From GCA-002282575 sp964646525 (lineage in GTDB: Bacteria; Pseudomonadota; Gammaproteobacteria; Thiomicrospirales; Thiomicrospiraceae), in contig CAZYER010000024.1 in NCBI GenBank assembly GCA_964646525.1, forward strand, positions 1 through 23,602: a stretch of DNA of 23,602 bases, read 5' to 3'. How positions within the stretch are numbered: the stretch's first letter is position 1; the number at the start of each line of letters is the position of its first letter. Positions 7,274-15,089 of this stretch are shown piece by piece. A program made the translations under genes and the position numbers. The notes under the pieces were generated by a model, which did not search any database, was not told the origin of the DNA, and saw only the letters and a list, made by a program, of their open reading frames with translations.

Positions 7274-8542
7274 ATGTCAGAACACATTGATGAAGGTGAT
7301 TTCAACTGCTCTTTTTGCGGCAAAAGTCAGCATGAAGTGAAAAAGTTGATTGCAGGTCCTTCAGTATTTATTTGTAATGAATGCGTTGACCTGTGCAATG
7401 AAATTCTTGCAGAAGAGTTTGGAGAAAGTCGCCATGACGGCGAAACACCCAGCTCGATTAATCTCGAACAGCTGCCGACACCGAGCGAAATCAAATCGAT
7501 TTTGGATGATTATATTATCGGTCAAGATGTGGCTAAGAAAACCTTGGCTGTTGCGGTTTACAATCATTACAAGCGCTTGCGTTTAAATGAGTTGTCGGAT
7601 GACAGTGTTGAGCTGAGTAAAAGTAATATTTTGCTGATTGGTCCAACAGGTTCGGGTAAAACCTTGCTGGCACAAACGCTGGCACGTGTGTTATCTGTTC
7701 CTTTTGCCATTGCCGATGCAACGACACTAACGGAAGCGGGCTATGTCGGCGATGATGTCGAAAGTATTTTGCATCGTTTGTTGCAAAATGCCGATGGCGA
7801 CCCTGTGAAAGCACAGCAAGGTATTATTTATCTTGATGAAATCGATAAAATTGCCCGTAAATCAGAAAACCGCTCCATTACGCGAGATGTTTCAGGTGAG
7901 GGTGTTCAGCAAGCCTTGTTGAAACTGATTGAAGGTACGGTATCGTCGATTCCAGCACAAGGAGGACGTAAAAACCCTTCGAATGAAATGGTGCAAATTG
8001 ATACCTCGCGCATTCTGTTCATTTGTGGTGGTGCCTTCGAGGGACTAGACAAAGTGATTGCCAAACGCGTTGAAAAATCGGCAGGTATCGGTTTTGCGGC
8101 AACGGTTAAAGAAAAAGACGAAGCACCTAAGTCGGATATGTTGCGTCAGGTTGAACCTGATGATCTGATGCGTTTTGGGCTGATTCCCGAGTTTATCGGT
8201 CGCTTACCTGTCGTAGCTTCTTTAGAGGAGCTGGATGTGGATGCGCTGGTACGTATTCTGACAGAACCTAAAAACGCCATTACCAAACAGTTTATTAAAT
8301 TGTTCGATATGGAAGGCGCCAAACTGGTGTTCGCTGAAGATGCCTTGAAAGCCATGGCAACTGAAGCTCTGAAGCGCAAAACAGGTGCGCGTGGTTTGCG
8401 TTCGATTGTTGAAGGTATTCTTATGGAAACGATGTTTGAATTACCTGGCATGAAAGCAGTCGCCTCTGTTACAGTGGATGCTGACGTGGTTGCGGGTAAT
8501 AAACCGCCGATTATTGAAAAAATTAAAGCAAAAGCGGCTTAA
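7274..8542 (+). CDS. clpX: ATP-dependent Clp protease ATPase subunit ClpX
   Basis: The hexameric AAA+ unfoldase that recognises degrons such as ssrA tags and threads substrates into ClpP. The 422-aa protein has an N-terminal C4 zinc domain (Cys12, Cys15, Cys34, Cys37). The AAA+ core carries Walker A GPTGSGKT (123-130), the pore loop GYVG (156-159), Walker B YLDEID (186-191), the ClpP-docking loop IGF (272-274) and the sensor-2 motif GARGLR (371-376). It lies 14 bases after clpP, consistent with one operon and matched production of the two partners. Its stop codon lies in the loop of an intrinsic terminator, so the 3' end of the transcript is well defined. Confidence 0.98.
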   Translation: MSEHIDEGDFNCSFCGKSQHEVKKLIAGPSVFICNECVDLCNEILAEEFGESRHDGETPSSINLEQLPTPSEIKSILDDYIIGQDVAKKTLAVAVYNHYKRLRLNELSDDSVELSKSNILLIGPTGSGKTLLAQTLARVLSVPFAIADATTLTEAGYVGDDVESILHRLLQNADGDPVKAQQGIIYLDEIDKIARKSENRSITRDVSGEGVQQALLKLIEGTVSSIPAQGGRKNPSNEMVQIDTSRILFICGGAFEGLDKVIAKRVEKSAGIGFAATVKEKDEAPKSDMLRQVEPDDLMRFGLIPEFIGRLPVVASLEELDVDALVRILTEPKNAITKQFIKLFDMEGAKLVFAEDALKAMATEALKRKTGARGLRSIVEGILMETMFELPGMKAVASVTVDADVVAGNKPPIIEKIKAKAA

Positions 8543-8556
8543 GGCCGCTTTTTTTT
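8531..8556 (+). terminator. Intrinsic terminator overlapping the clpX stop codon
   Basis: AAAGCGGC (8531-8538) pairs perfectly with GCCGCTTT (8544-8551) around a 5-nt loop that contains the first bases of the TAA stop. A run of eight T follows (8549-8556). The lon ribosome-binding site begins two bases later. Translating ribosomes finishing clpX would cover the hairpin, so it may act conditionally. Confidence 0.85.
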
Positions 8557-8569
8557 CGGGAGATGAGCT

Positions 8570-10978
8570 ATGGGATTGACGACAAATCCACATCAACTTT
8601 TTGATGTCCCTCTGTTGCCACTGCGCGACGTTGTGGTATTTCCAGGCACGGTCATGCCATTGTTTGTTGGTCGTTCACGCAGTGCTGCCGCCTTAGAAGC
8701 GGCAATGCATCAGGGCAAACAAATCATGTTGGTAACACAAAAGAAAGTCACTGAAGAAGAACCAACCAGCAGTGATGATTTGTACGATGTGGGTACGTTG
8801 TCAACCATTTTGCAGATGTTACGTCTGCCCGATAACACCATCAAAGTGCTGGTTGAGGGGCAGGTGCGTTGTCGCATTCAGAGCTTGCAGGATAACGGTG
8901 AACATTGGGTTGCGGATATTGAACCCATTATTGATCAACCAGAAGATCCTAAACAAATCGAAGCCTTATTTCATAGCGTCCAGTCTCAGTTTGATGCCTT
9001 TGCTAAAATTAATCGAAAAGTTCCGAGTGAAGTGTTGGCATCAGTGAAAGAAATTACCGATCCGAATCAATTGGTTGATTTGGTTGCGGTACATCTGAAT
9101 TTGAAATTGGCGCAGAAACAGGAGATTCTAGCCCTAGCTGGATTAGGTGCGCGTTTAGAACAGCTGTTGGTGGTGATTGAAAACGAAATTGACTTAAATG
9201 AAGTTGAAGGCCGTATCCGTAAGCGAGTGAAAACGCAAATGGAAAAAAACCAGCGTGAATACTATTTGAATGAGCAAATGAAAGCCATTCAAAAAGAATT
9301 GGGTAATTTGAACGATAGCGATAAAGATGAGTTTGAAGTTTTTGCACAACGTATCGCTGAATCAGGTATGAGTGAAGAGGCTCAAAAACAAGCAACTTCT
9401 GAATTGAAAAAGCTTAAATCTATGCCGCCTATGTCAGCCGAATCGAGTGTGGTCAGAAATTACCTTGAATGGTTGCTCGATGTGCCTTGGAAAAAACGCA
9501 CTCGCGTACATCGTGATCTTGTGAAAGCTCAGCAGTTATTAAATGAGCGTCATTATGGTTTAGAAAAAGTTAAAGAGCGTATTCTTGAATATCTCGCTGT
9601 TCAATCTCGTGTTAAGCACCAGAGAGGTCCTATTTTATGTTTAGTTGGACCTCCTGGTGTGGGTAAGACGTCTTTGGCACATTCCATCGCACAGGCAACG
9701 CATCGTGAATACGTGCGCTTTTCGTTAGGTGGCGTGCGTGATGAGTCGGAAATTCGCGGTCATCGTCGCACTTACTTAGGCGCGATGCCGGGTAAGCTGA
9801 TTCAAAAAATGGCCAAAGTGAAGGTTAAAAATCCGTTGTTTTTGCTAGATGAAATTGACAAAATGGCGCGAGATTTCCGTGGTGATCCTGCGGCGGCCTT
9901 GTTAGAGGTACTGGATCCAGAACAACATAAACATTTTAATGATCATTATTTAGACGTGGATTATGATCTATCTGAAGTGATGTTTGTTGCCACGGCTAAC
10001 TCGATGGACATTCCAGAGCCTTTATTAGATCGTATGGAAATTATTCGTTTGTCGGGTTACACCGAACAAGAGAAATTTCATATTGCCCGTGAGCATCTAT
10101 GGAAAAAGCAGTTATCGGAACATGGTCTGAAATTCGATGAGCTTCAGCTGACCGATGCGGCGCTGATTCAACTTATTCGTGTTTACACGCGTGAAGCTGG
10201 CGTGCGCAGTTTAGATCGTGAGTTGGCTAAACTAGCCCGTAAAGCGGTGAAACAGTTGATGTTGGCTGAAAAAGCAGGGCCAATCGTGGTCGATGAAGCT
10301 GATTTAGAGGCTTATTTAGGGGTTGCGCGTTACCGTTTTGGGCTGGCAGAAAGTGAAAATCGTGTTGGTCAAGTCACTGGCTTGGCTTGGACTTCTGTTG
10401 GTGGAGAGTTGTTAACGATTGAAGCAACGAGCATGTCTGGCAAGGGTAAACTGGTGCGTACCGGTAAGCTGGGCGATGTGATGAAAGAGTCGATCGAAGC
10501 TGCGATGAGTGTGGTACGCTCTCGCAGTCAATCCTTGGGTATTGCTGCAGATTATTTCGAGACACATGATATTCATTTGCACGCTCCAGAAGGGGCAACG
10601 CCAAAAGATGGTCCGTCGGCTGGTATTGCCATTTGTACCGGATTAGTTTCCATTGCGACTGGTATTCCTGTGCGTTGTGATGTTGCCATGACGGGTGAAA
10701 TTACCTTGAGGGGTGAAGTCTTACCGATTGGTGGCCTAAAAGAGAAGTTATTGGCTGCCTTGCGTGGTGGTATTCGTACAGTGCTAATTCCGTATGACAA
10801 TGTGCGTGATTTAAAAGATGTGCCTGATGAAGTGAAAAATCAGATCGACATTCGTCCTGTGCGTTGGATTGATGAGGTGCTCAGCATTGCCTTGGCGCAA
10901 GCGCCTAAGCCCTTGATGCCAGTCGTTGAGGCGGTCGCTGCAACGGTAGACAGTGAAATGACACCAATTCGACACTAA
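8570..10978 (+). CDS. lon: ATP-dependent serine protease Lon (La)
   Basis: A cytoplasmic hexameric AAA+ protease that removes misfolded proteins and selected regulators. The 802 aa are the usual length for LonA. Order of parts: N-terminal substrate-binding domain (about 12-205), coiled-coil helical region (about 210-310), AAA+ module with Walker A GPPGVGKTS (360-368) and Walker B LFLLDEIDKM (423-432), and a C-terminal protease domain. The catalytic dyad is Ser683 in KDGPSAGIA and Lys726 in GGLKEK. The start ATG at 8570 has GGGAG seven bases upstream. It follows clpX by 27 bp, but an intrinsic terminator lies between them. I could not identify a convincing promoter in the clpX 3' end, so expression by readthrough or from an unrecognised heat-shock promoter is possible. 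Confidence 0.98.
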   Translation: MGLTTNPHQLFDVPLLPLRDVVVFPGTVMPLFVGRSRSAAALEAAMHQGKQIMLVTQKKVTEEEPTSSDDLYDVGTLSTILQMLRLPDNTIKVLVEGQVRCRIQSLQDNGEHWVADIEPIIDQPEDPKQIEALFHSVQSQFDAFAKINRKVPSEVLASVKEITDPNQLVDLVAVHLNLKLAQKQEILALAGLGARLEQLLVVIENEIDLNEVEGRIRKRVKTQMEKNQREYYLNEQMKAIQKELGNLNDSDKDEFEVFAQRIAESGMSEEAQKQATSELKKLKSMPPMSAESSVVRNYLEWLLDVPWKKRTRVHRDLVKAQQLLNERHYGLEKVKERILEYLAVQSRVKHQRGPILCLVGPPGVGKTSLAHSIAQATHREYVRFSLGGVRDESEIRGHRRTYLGAMPGKLIQKMAKVKVKNPLFLLDEIDKMARDFRGDPAAALLEVLDPEQHKHFNDHYLDVDYDLSEVMFVATANSMDIPEPLLDRMEIIRLSGYTEQEKFHIAREHLWKKQLSEHGLKFDELQLTDAALIQLIRVYTREAGVRSLDRELAKLARKAVKQLMLAEKAGPIVVDEADLEAYLGVARYRFGLAESENRVGQVTGLAWTSVGGELLTIEATSMSGKGKLVRTGKLGDVMKESIEAAMSVVRSRSQSLGIAADYFETHDIHLHAPEGATPKDGPSAGIAICTGLVSIATGIPVRCDVAMTGEITLRGEVLPIGGLKEKLLAALRGGIRTVLIPYDNVRDLKDVPDEVKNQIDIRPVRWIDEVLSIALAQAPKPLMPVVEAVAATVDSEMTPIRH

Positions 10979-11003
10979 TTACTCATGTTTGCGTGCTTAA
11001 TGC

Positions 11004-11033
11004 TTGACACCGCTAGGGGCGCAAGGGTATAAA
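11004..11033 (+). promoter_or_regulatory. Strong sigma70 promoter for HU gene
   Basis: A perfect TTGACA (11004-11009) and TATAAA (11028-11033) are spaced by 18 bp. The predicted start is near 11040, and a GCGGAGAG ribosome-binding site precedes the ATG at 11080. This is among the best promoter matches in the window, fitting an abundant nucleoid protein. Confidence 0.82.
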
Positions 11034-11079
11034 CACAGTTGATTTATTTAATAACATCCTAGAAGCGGAGAGATAACTC

Positions 11080-11355
11080 ATGAACAAGACAGAATTAGTG
11101 GCAGCGATTGCAAACGATTCAGGTTTAACGAAAGTTCAAGCACAAAAAGCCTTAGATGCTGCTATTGATGCGATTTCTGGTGCCATGGCGAAAGGTGACA
11201 GTGTTACTTTGATCGGTTTTGGTACGTTTAAAGTGAGCAAGCGTGCAGAGCGTATGGGTCGCAATCCGCAAACTGGTAAAGAAATAAAAATTGCCGCTTC
11301 TAAATTGCCTCGTTTTGTTCCTGGTAAAGGGTTAAAAGACGCTGTAAACGGTTGA
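11080..11355 (+). CDS. hup: DNA-binding protein HU
   Basis: A small dimeric nucleoid protein that bends DNA with little sequence preference and helps compact and repair the chromosome. At 91 aa it has the full family length. The N-terminal helices (MNKTELVAAIANDSGLTKVQAQKALDA in the usual pattern) precede the signature FGTFKVSKRAERMGRNPQTG (about 47-66), which forms the beta-arm that inserts Pro into the minor groove. It has its own strong promoter. Position right after lon is the classical hupB place in gammaproteobacteria, so this is most likely the hupB orthologue. IHF subunits look similar but differ in the arm motif and usually sit elsewhere. Confidence 0.95.
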   Translation: MNKTELVAAIANDSGLTKVQAQKALDAAIDAISGAMAKGDSVTLIGFGTFKVSKRAERMGRNPQTGKEIKIAASKLPRFVPGKGLKDAVNG

Positions 11356-11362
11356 TTAATCG

Positions 11363-11394
11363 TTCATGTCAATCGAAAGCTCTGTTGACATGAA
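11363..11394 (+). other. Perfect 10-bp inverted repeat downstream of HU gene
   Basis: TTCATGTCAA (11363-11372) and TTGACATGAA (11385-11394) are exact inverted copies around a 12-nt spacer, starting 8 bp after the hup stop. No T-tract follows on either strand, so a standard terminator is unlikely. The right arm contains a TTGACA hexamer; another lies 28 bp further on in the tRNA promoter. Confidence 0.7.
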
Positions 11395-11412
11395 GAAAAG
11401 CGATAAAAGCTG

Positions 11413-11444
11413 TTGACAGTCAGGTAACAAAGCTGTAATATAAT
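11413..11444 (+). promoter_or_regulatory. Promoter for tRNA-Val/tRNA-Asp
   Basis: A perfect TTGACA (11413-11418) is followed by TATAAT (11439-11444) at 20 bp, or by the overlapping TAATAT (11436-11441) at the preferred 17 bp. The start would be near 11450, about 53 nt before the mature tRNA-Val. Confidence 0.7.
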
Positions 11445-11503
11445 CTTTATCGAAACGACGCAAACACATAAACAGTTGGACAGAACTGGTTTGAAAAGTT
11501 TTT

Positions 11504-11579
11504 GGGTGCATAGCTCAGCTGGTAGAGCATCTCGTTTACACCGAGACGGTCGGGAGTTCGAATCTCTCTGCACCCACCA
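11504..11579 (+). tRNA. val tRNA: tRNA-Val (anticodon TAC)
   Basis: 76 nt including encoded CCA. The acceptor GGGTGCA pairs with TGCACCC. The anticodon stem TCTCG/CGAGA encloses TTTACAC, giving anticodon UAC. The D-arm (AGCTCAGCTGGTAGAGC) and T-arm (GGGAGTTCGAATCTCTC) are canonical. It is transcribed with the tRNA-Asp that follows four bases later. Confidence 0.97.
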
Positions 11580-11583
11580 AATT

Positions 11584-11660
11584 GCAGCGGTAGTTCAGTC
11601 GGTTAGAATATCGGCCTGTCACGCCGAGGGTCGCGGGTTCGAGTCCCGTCCGCTGCGCCA
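11584..11660 (+). tRNA. asp tRNA: tRNA-Asp (anticodon GTC)
   Basis: 77 nt including encoded CCA. The acceptor GCAGCGG pairs with CCGCTGC. The anticodon stem TCGGC/GCCGA encloses CTGTCAC, giving GUC. The D-arm and T-arm are close to the E. coli tRNA-Asp pattern. Val-Asp order downstream of lon-hup is a conserved gammaproteobacterial arrangement. Confidence 0.97.
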
Positions 11661-11664
11661 AATT

Positions 11665-11693
11665 AAAGGCAACACGTAAGTGTTGCCTTTTTT
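11665..11693 (+). terminator. Intrinsic terminator of the tRNA-Val/Asp unit
   Basis: A perfect 11-bp stem (AAAGGCAACAC, 11665-11675, with GTGTTGCCTTT, 11680-11690) has a GTAA tetraloop of the GNRA type and a six-T tract (11688-11693). Confidence 0.95.
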
Positions 11694-11722
11694 GCTATGG
11701 GCGCTTGTAAGGAAAGTGTTGG

Positions 11723-12571
11723 ATGAAAAATGAAATGATGAAACAATGGATTAGCGGTTTGGCTGGTATCTTATGTTTTGGTATGGTGCAAGCGACCAAT
11801 CTGCCTTTCCAAATCACTTTCGGTGAATGGCAACAAGGATCGCTTGTGGCGGTGCAGTTGCAGGCTGCTCAGCAATTGTTGGTGGACGATAAACCGTTGC
11901 TTATCGACGCACAAGGTAAGAGTTTGTTTGGCATTGGGCGTGATGCGACTCAACTGACCCTGCGTTGGCAGGATGCTCAGGGCGAGTGGCATAGTGAGGT
12001 ACAGCCGATTGCAGCTCGCACTTACGATATTCAGCACATTAACGGTTTGCCGAATAACAAAGTCAACCCAAATCCACAAGAAATCGCTGAGATTCAAGCA
12101 AACAATCGTTTAGTGGCGCAAACGCGCGCTAAACCCAGTGTTTCAATGACGCCTCAGCTTCCCATGATTTGGCCAACAGCTGGGCGCATCAGTGGCGTTT
12201 ACGGTTCCCAGCGTGTATTAAATGGTGAGCCGCGTCGTCCGCACTTTGGTGTTGATATTGCAGCGCCAGAGGGAACACCTGTTGTAGCACCATCGGATGG
12301 ACAAGTGGTGCTAGTGCATCCGAATATGGTGCTGACAGGGCAAACGATGATGATTGATCATGGGCTAGGGTTGATGTCTATTTATGTGCATTTATCTGCG
12401 ATGACAGTATCTGTAGGGGATTTTGTTCAGCGCGGTCAGTTGATTGGTAAGGTAGGTAAAACAGGACGAGCAACAGGTCCTCATCTTCACTGGGGGATGA
12501 CGTGGCGTGATGTGCAGATTGATGCGGCTAAATTGGTAGCGACACCAACACCACCGAGTTTGGCAAATTGA
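11723..12571 (+). CDS. Exported M23-family metallopeptidase (LytM/lysostaphin-type)
   Basis: Probably a periplasmic peptidoglycan endopeptidase or an activator of one. The 282-aa precursor starts with a basic n-region and hydrophobic stretch (about 8-22), with cleavage likely after Ala24. A Cys18 lies in this stretch but has no proper lipobox. Residues about 28-100 form a beta-rich region of the kind seen before M23 domains, followed by GLPNNKVNPNP (108-118). The M23 domain spans about 150-270: HFGVD gives Zn ligands His174 and Asp178, YVHLS has His223, and GPHLHWG has His254 and His256. All active-site residues are intact, so it looks catalytically competent. A GTAAGGAAA ribosome-binding site precedes the ATG. 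The tRNA terminator ends only 29 bp upstream, leaving almost no room for a separate promoter. The cleaved bond cannot be told from sequence. Confidence 0.88.
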   Translation: MKNEMMKQWISGLAGILCFGMVQATNLPFQITFGEWQQGSLVAVQLQAAQQLLVDDKPLLIDAQGKSLFGIGRDATQLTLRWQDAQGEWHSEVQPIAARTYDIQHINGLPNNKVNPNPQEIAEIQANNRLVAQTRAKPSVSMTPQLPMIWPTAGRISGVYGSQRVLNGEPRRPHFGVDIAAPEGTPVVAPSDGQVVLVHPNMVLTGQTMMIDHGLGLMSIYVHLSAMTVSVGDFVQRGQLIGKVGKTGRATGPHLHWGMTWRDVQIDAAKLVATPTPPSLAN

Positions 12572-12604
12572 ATGGGGTATATTAACAGCGAACGGGAAGG
12601 ATTC

Positions 12605-13390
12605 CTAATGACGTGTCGGTATTAAACGGCTCACGAGGAAGCCCAGAAACAGTAAGCTAACGATGCTGGGAGCAACGGGTAGGTCAAAAAACCAAGAGAG
12701 CGCCAATCCGCCCATAATACCCGTCTGGCTGATGAGCATGGCATTCATAATCATCGATCGGGGAGAGCGACTGAATATTCTAGCGGTTGCCGCTGGGGTA
12801 ATCAGCAGGGCAGTCATGAGTAAAGCGCCTACCAGTTTGGTTGAGACCGCCACGACCACGGCGACTAAGACAGCGAGTAATAAAGTAATACGTTGGTTGT
12901 TAACGCCTGCTAGGTTGGCTAACTCAGCATTTAAGGTATTTAACAATAGGGAGCGCCAAAAATAACGGATGCTGGCTAAAATAGTTGCCGCCACTGCTGC
13001 TAGGATGCCCAGATCAGTGTAGGTGAGATTGAGTAAGTCACCGAATAAATAGCCCATTAAATCGACACGCGCTTCTGGTAGTAGGGCAATGGCAAGCATA
13101 CCCAGACCTAGGCTACTGTGCGCGGCTATAGCTAGTAAAGTATCGCTACTGGTGTGTGGTCGTTGGTTGAGTAGACTAATGCTGATGGCAACAATCAGTG
13201 CGATCATCATCATGCTGAGTGTCAAAGGAAGTTGTAGCCAGAGTCCGATGGCGAGTCCTAGTAAAGTGGTGTGGGCAAGCGCATCGCCGACGTAGGCCAT
13301 GCGTCGCCACAGCATAAAGGCACCAATGGGGGCAGTCATAAGGGTGGTGATGAAGCCACCAATGAGTGCAATCAGTAAAAACTCAGGCAT
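12605..13390 (-). CDS. znuB: Zinc ABC transporter permease ZnuB
   Basis: The integral membrane subunit of a zinc importer of the metal-chelate (ABC-3) class. Starting at MPEFLLIALIGG the protein is 261 aa, the length I recall for E. coli ZnuB. The frame stays open upstream, but the extra residues lie inside znuC and do not fit the family. Seven or eight hydrophobic membrane segments are visible, including FLLIALIGGFITTLMTAPIG near the N-terminus. AYVGDALAHTTLLGLA (about 32-47) is the conserved segment seen in ABC-3 permeases, and the KLVGALLMTALLITPAATA region is also typical. The start overlaps the end of znuC by eight bases, implying coupled translation. Its stop faces the M23 gene stop across a 33-bp spacer with no clear terminator. 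Manganese or iron transport by a related family is less likely given the His-rich partners. Confidence 0.92.
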   Translation of the reverse strand: MPEFLLIALIGGFITTLMTAPIGAFMLWRRMAYVGDALAHTTLLGLAIGLWLQLPLTLSMMMIALIVAISISLLNQRPHTSSDTLLAIAAHSSLGLGMLAIALLPEARVDLMGYLFGDLLNLTYTDLGILAAVAATILASIRYFWRSLLLNTLNAELANLAGVNNQRITLLLAVLVAVVVAVSTKLVGALLMTALLITPAATARIFSRSPRSMIMNAMLISQTGIMGGLALSWFFDLPVAPSIVSLLFLGFLVSRLIPTRH

Positions 13391-14117
13391 GATGGTGATG
13401 TCCGCAATGAGTGTGAGGCACAATCGCATCTTGGTGTGCGCAGACAAAACGCCGTTGATATTCTGGATTGCTTAGTAATGTTTGTGGTGCACCGTCGCAA
13501 CAAATACGCCCTTCCGATAGCGCAATAACGCGTTGACTGTAGCTCATGGCGTGGGCGAGATCATGGGAAATCATCAAAATGGTAACGCCTTGTTGATGGA
13601 GTTTTTGTAATTGTTGATAAAAATCGTGTTGCGATTGTAAATCAAGCCCTTGTGTGGGTTCGTCTAAGGCTAAAAGCTGCGGTTGATTTAATAGCGCACG
13701 CGCCAGTAGCAATCGTTGCCATTGTCCGCCAGATAGGGTGTGGATGGGTTGTTCTGCAAAAGCCAGGCATTGCCAAGTGGTCATGAGCTGTTCGAGTGTT
13801 TGCGCTTCATGTTTCGGTGTTTGGTTTAATTTGAGAAAATCGCGCGCACTGATGGGTAGTTGTGTGTTGGCATGCCAGCGTTGTGGAACATAGCCAATAC
13901 GTAAGTCGAATTGATGATGAATTTCGCCCGTCTGTGTTGGCACAAGTTTCAGTAACAGACGAAGTAGGGTGGATTTTCCAGCGCCGTTTAAGCCAATTAA
14001 GCTAATGTATTGTCCCGCTCCAATGCAAAGGTTTAGGGGTTCAAATAAGCGTTGACCATTGAAGTGATGTTCTATTTGACGTGCTTCGATCAGCAAGGGA
14101 TAATCAATAGTTTGCAT
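13383..14117 (-). CDS. znuC: Zinc ABC transporter ATP-binding protein ZnuC
   Basis: The cytoplasmic ATPase that powers zinc uptake through ZnuB. The 244-aa sequence has Walker A GLNGAGKST (42-50), ABC signature LSGGQWQR (128-135), Walker B LLALDEPTQGLD (148-159) and the switch His185. The C-terminus HTHCGHHHHA is a zinc-binding His/Cys tail, common in ZnuC and in keeping with zinc as substrate. The ATG at 14117 has no recognisable ribosome-binding site. A TTG at residue 8 would begin just before the first beta-strand and is a possible alternative start. The gene is divergent from znuA with only 21 bp between start codons, and the best znuA promoter lies inside its first 14 codons. Confidence 0.93.
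   Translation of the reverse strand: MQTIDYPLLIEARQIEHHFNGQRLFEPLNLCIGAGQYISLIGLNGAGKSTLLRLLLKLVPTQTGEIHHQFDLRIGYVPQRWHANTQLPISARDFLKLNQTPKHEAQTLEQLMTTWQCLAFAEQPIHTLSGGQWQRLLLARALLNQPQLLALDEPTQGLDLQSQHDFYQQLQKLHQQGVTILMISHDLAHAMSYSQRVIALSEGRICCDGAPQTLLSNPEYQRRFVCAHQDAIVPHTHCGHHHHA
14076..14104 (+). promoter_or_regulatory. Predicted znuA promoter within the znuC 5' coding region
   Basis: TTGACG (14076-14081) and GATAAT (14099-14104) are 17 bp apart, each matching consensus at five of six positions. The start would be near 14111, followed by AAGGA (14122-14126) and the znuA ATG at 14139. The whole promoter lies antisense inside znuC codons. I see no clear palindromic Zur site next to it. Confidence 0.68.
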
Positions 14118-14138
14118 GAATAAGGATTGTTCTTAGTG

Positions 14139-15089
14139 ATGAAAAGGATAAACAGCTTCTATTGTGCCAGAGTTTTGGTTTTGTTGGCAGGGTTTAGTGC
14201 CAGCTTATGGGCAGTATCCGTGCAGGCGGTGACGGTGGTTGCTTCGATTCCGCCTTTAGCGATGTTATCGCAGAGTCTGTTGCAAGGTACAAATGGTGTT
14301 ACTTTGGTGTTAGTGGATGGCAAGCAATCTCCACATGGAATGAGTTTACTACCCTCGCAGCGAGCGAGTTTGGAAAAAGCAGACCTTGTGTTATGGGTGG
14401 GTGAAGATTTTGAGTCTTGGTTAGTGAAGCCGTTAAGGCAGTTGAAGCGTGGACAGCTCGCTATGCGAGACACGTCTGATATTCAATTATTGCCCGCTAT
14501 GGCAGTGCAGCAAGCAAAGATGCGTCAAAAAGCGGAGCAAACAAGTGGTCATGATCATCACCATCATCAGGGTGCGTGGGATATGCATTTATGGCTAGAT
14601 CCTATTATTGTGCAAGCCTATGTTGGTCATCTAAGTGATGAATTGATGATCAGAGATCCTTTGAATGCCCAACAATATCGTCAGAATGCCAGTCAGCTGA
14701 TTCGCGATATTCAACAGGCCGATGGTCAGGCAAAAAAACTGCTGCAACCCATACAAGGTGAGCCTTTATTGGTGATGCACGATGCATGGCGATATTTGTT
14801 TCGCCATTATGGTTTAATGCAGGGTGCAATGGTGCAGAAAACGCCAGAGCAGTCTATTGGTGCTGCTTCGGTAGCACAATTGGAGCAGCGATTACGCAGC
14901 GGTGAATTACGATGCCTGTTGCGCGAGCCTCAGTTGGACCCTAAGGCGATGGATTGGCTGAAGAGTTTGGCGCCGAACTTGAACGAAGCTATGACAGATC
15001 CGTTAGGAAGTGCAAATTATTCAGGTGGTTATGCGGCTTGGTTGTTAGATCAAGCAAAAGCAATTAGTAATTGCCAAAAACGTCAGTAA
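14139..15089 (+). CDS. znuA: Zinc ABC transporter periplasmic binding protein ZnuA
   Basis: The periplasmic protein that captures Zn2+ and hands it to ZnuB. The ATG at 14139 is preferred over an upstream in-frame TTG because it leaves AAGGA 12 bases upstream. This gives a 316-aa precursor with a Sec signal peptide cleaved near Ala30 (VQA-VTVV). Metal ligands expected for the cluster A-I fold are His66 (QSPHGMSL), His150 (WDMHLWLDP) and His214 (VMHDAWRYL). A His-rich loop HDHHHH (138-143) typical of zinc-specific members sits between the first two. Two Cys near the end (259 and 312) may form the C-terminal disulfide known in E. coli ZnuA. It is transcribed alone, divergent from znuCB. zur is not in the window. 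Confidence 0.94.
   Translation: MKRINSFYCARVLVLLAGFSASLWAVSVQAVTVVASIPPLAMLSQSLLQGTNGVTLVLVDGKQSPHGMSLLPSQRASLEKADLVLWVGEDFESWLVKPLRQLKRGQLAMRDTSDIQLLPAMAVQQAKMRQKAEQTSGHDHHHHQGAWDMHLWLDPIIVQAYVGHLSDELMIRDPLNAQQYRQNASQLIRDIQQADGQAKKLLQPIQGEPLLVMHDAWRYLFRHYGLMQGAMVQKTPEQSIGAASVAQLEQRLRSGELRCLLREPQLDPKAMDWLKSLAPNLNEAMTDPLGSANYSGGYAAWLLDQAKAISNCQKRQ

Noticed and set aside
7533..7814. Minus-strand ORF of 93 aa inside clpX
   Set aside because: Antisense shadow of a strongly conserved gene with atypical composition and no start signal. Similar antisense frames in lon, sufB, sufC and sufD were dismissed for the same reason.
11476..11679. Plus-strand ORF of 67 aa across tRNA-Val and tRNA-Asp
   Set aside because: It is the chance translation of the two tRNA genes.
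11736..11794. Lipoprotein signal for the M23 peptidase based on a Cys at residue 18
   Set aside because: The residues before the Cys (GIL) do not form a lipobox; a signal peptidase I site after Ala24 fits better.
13391..13447. Longer znuB start at 13447
   Set aside because: The extra 19 residues lie within znuC and do not resemble the family; the ATG at 13390 gives the standard 261 aa.
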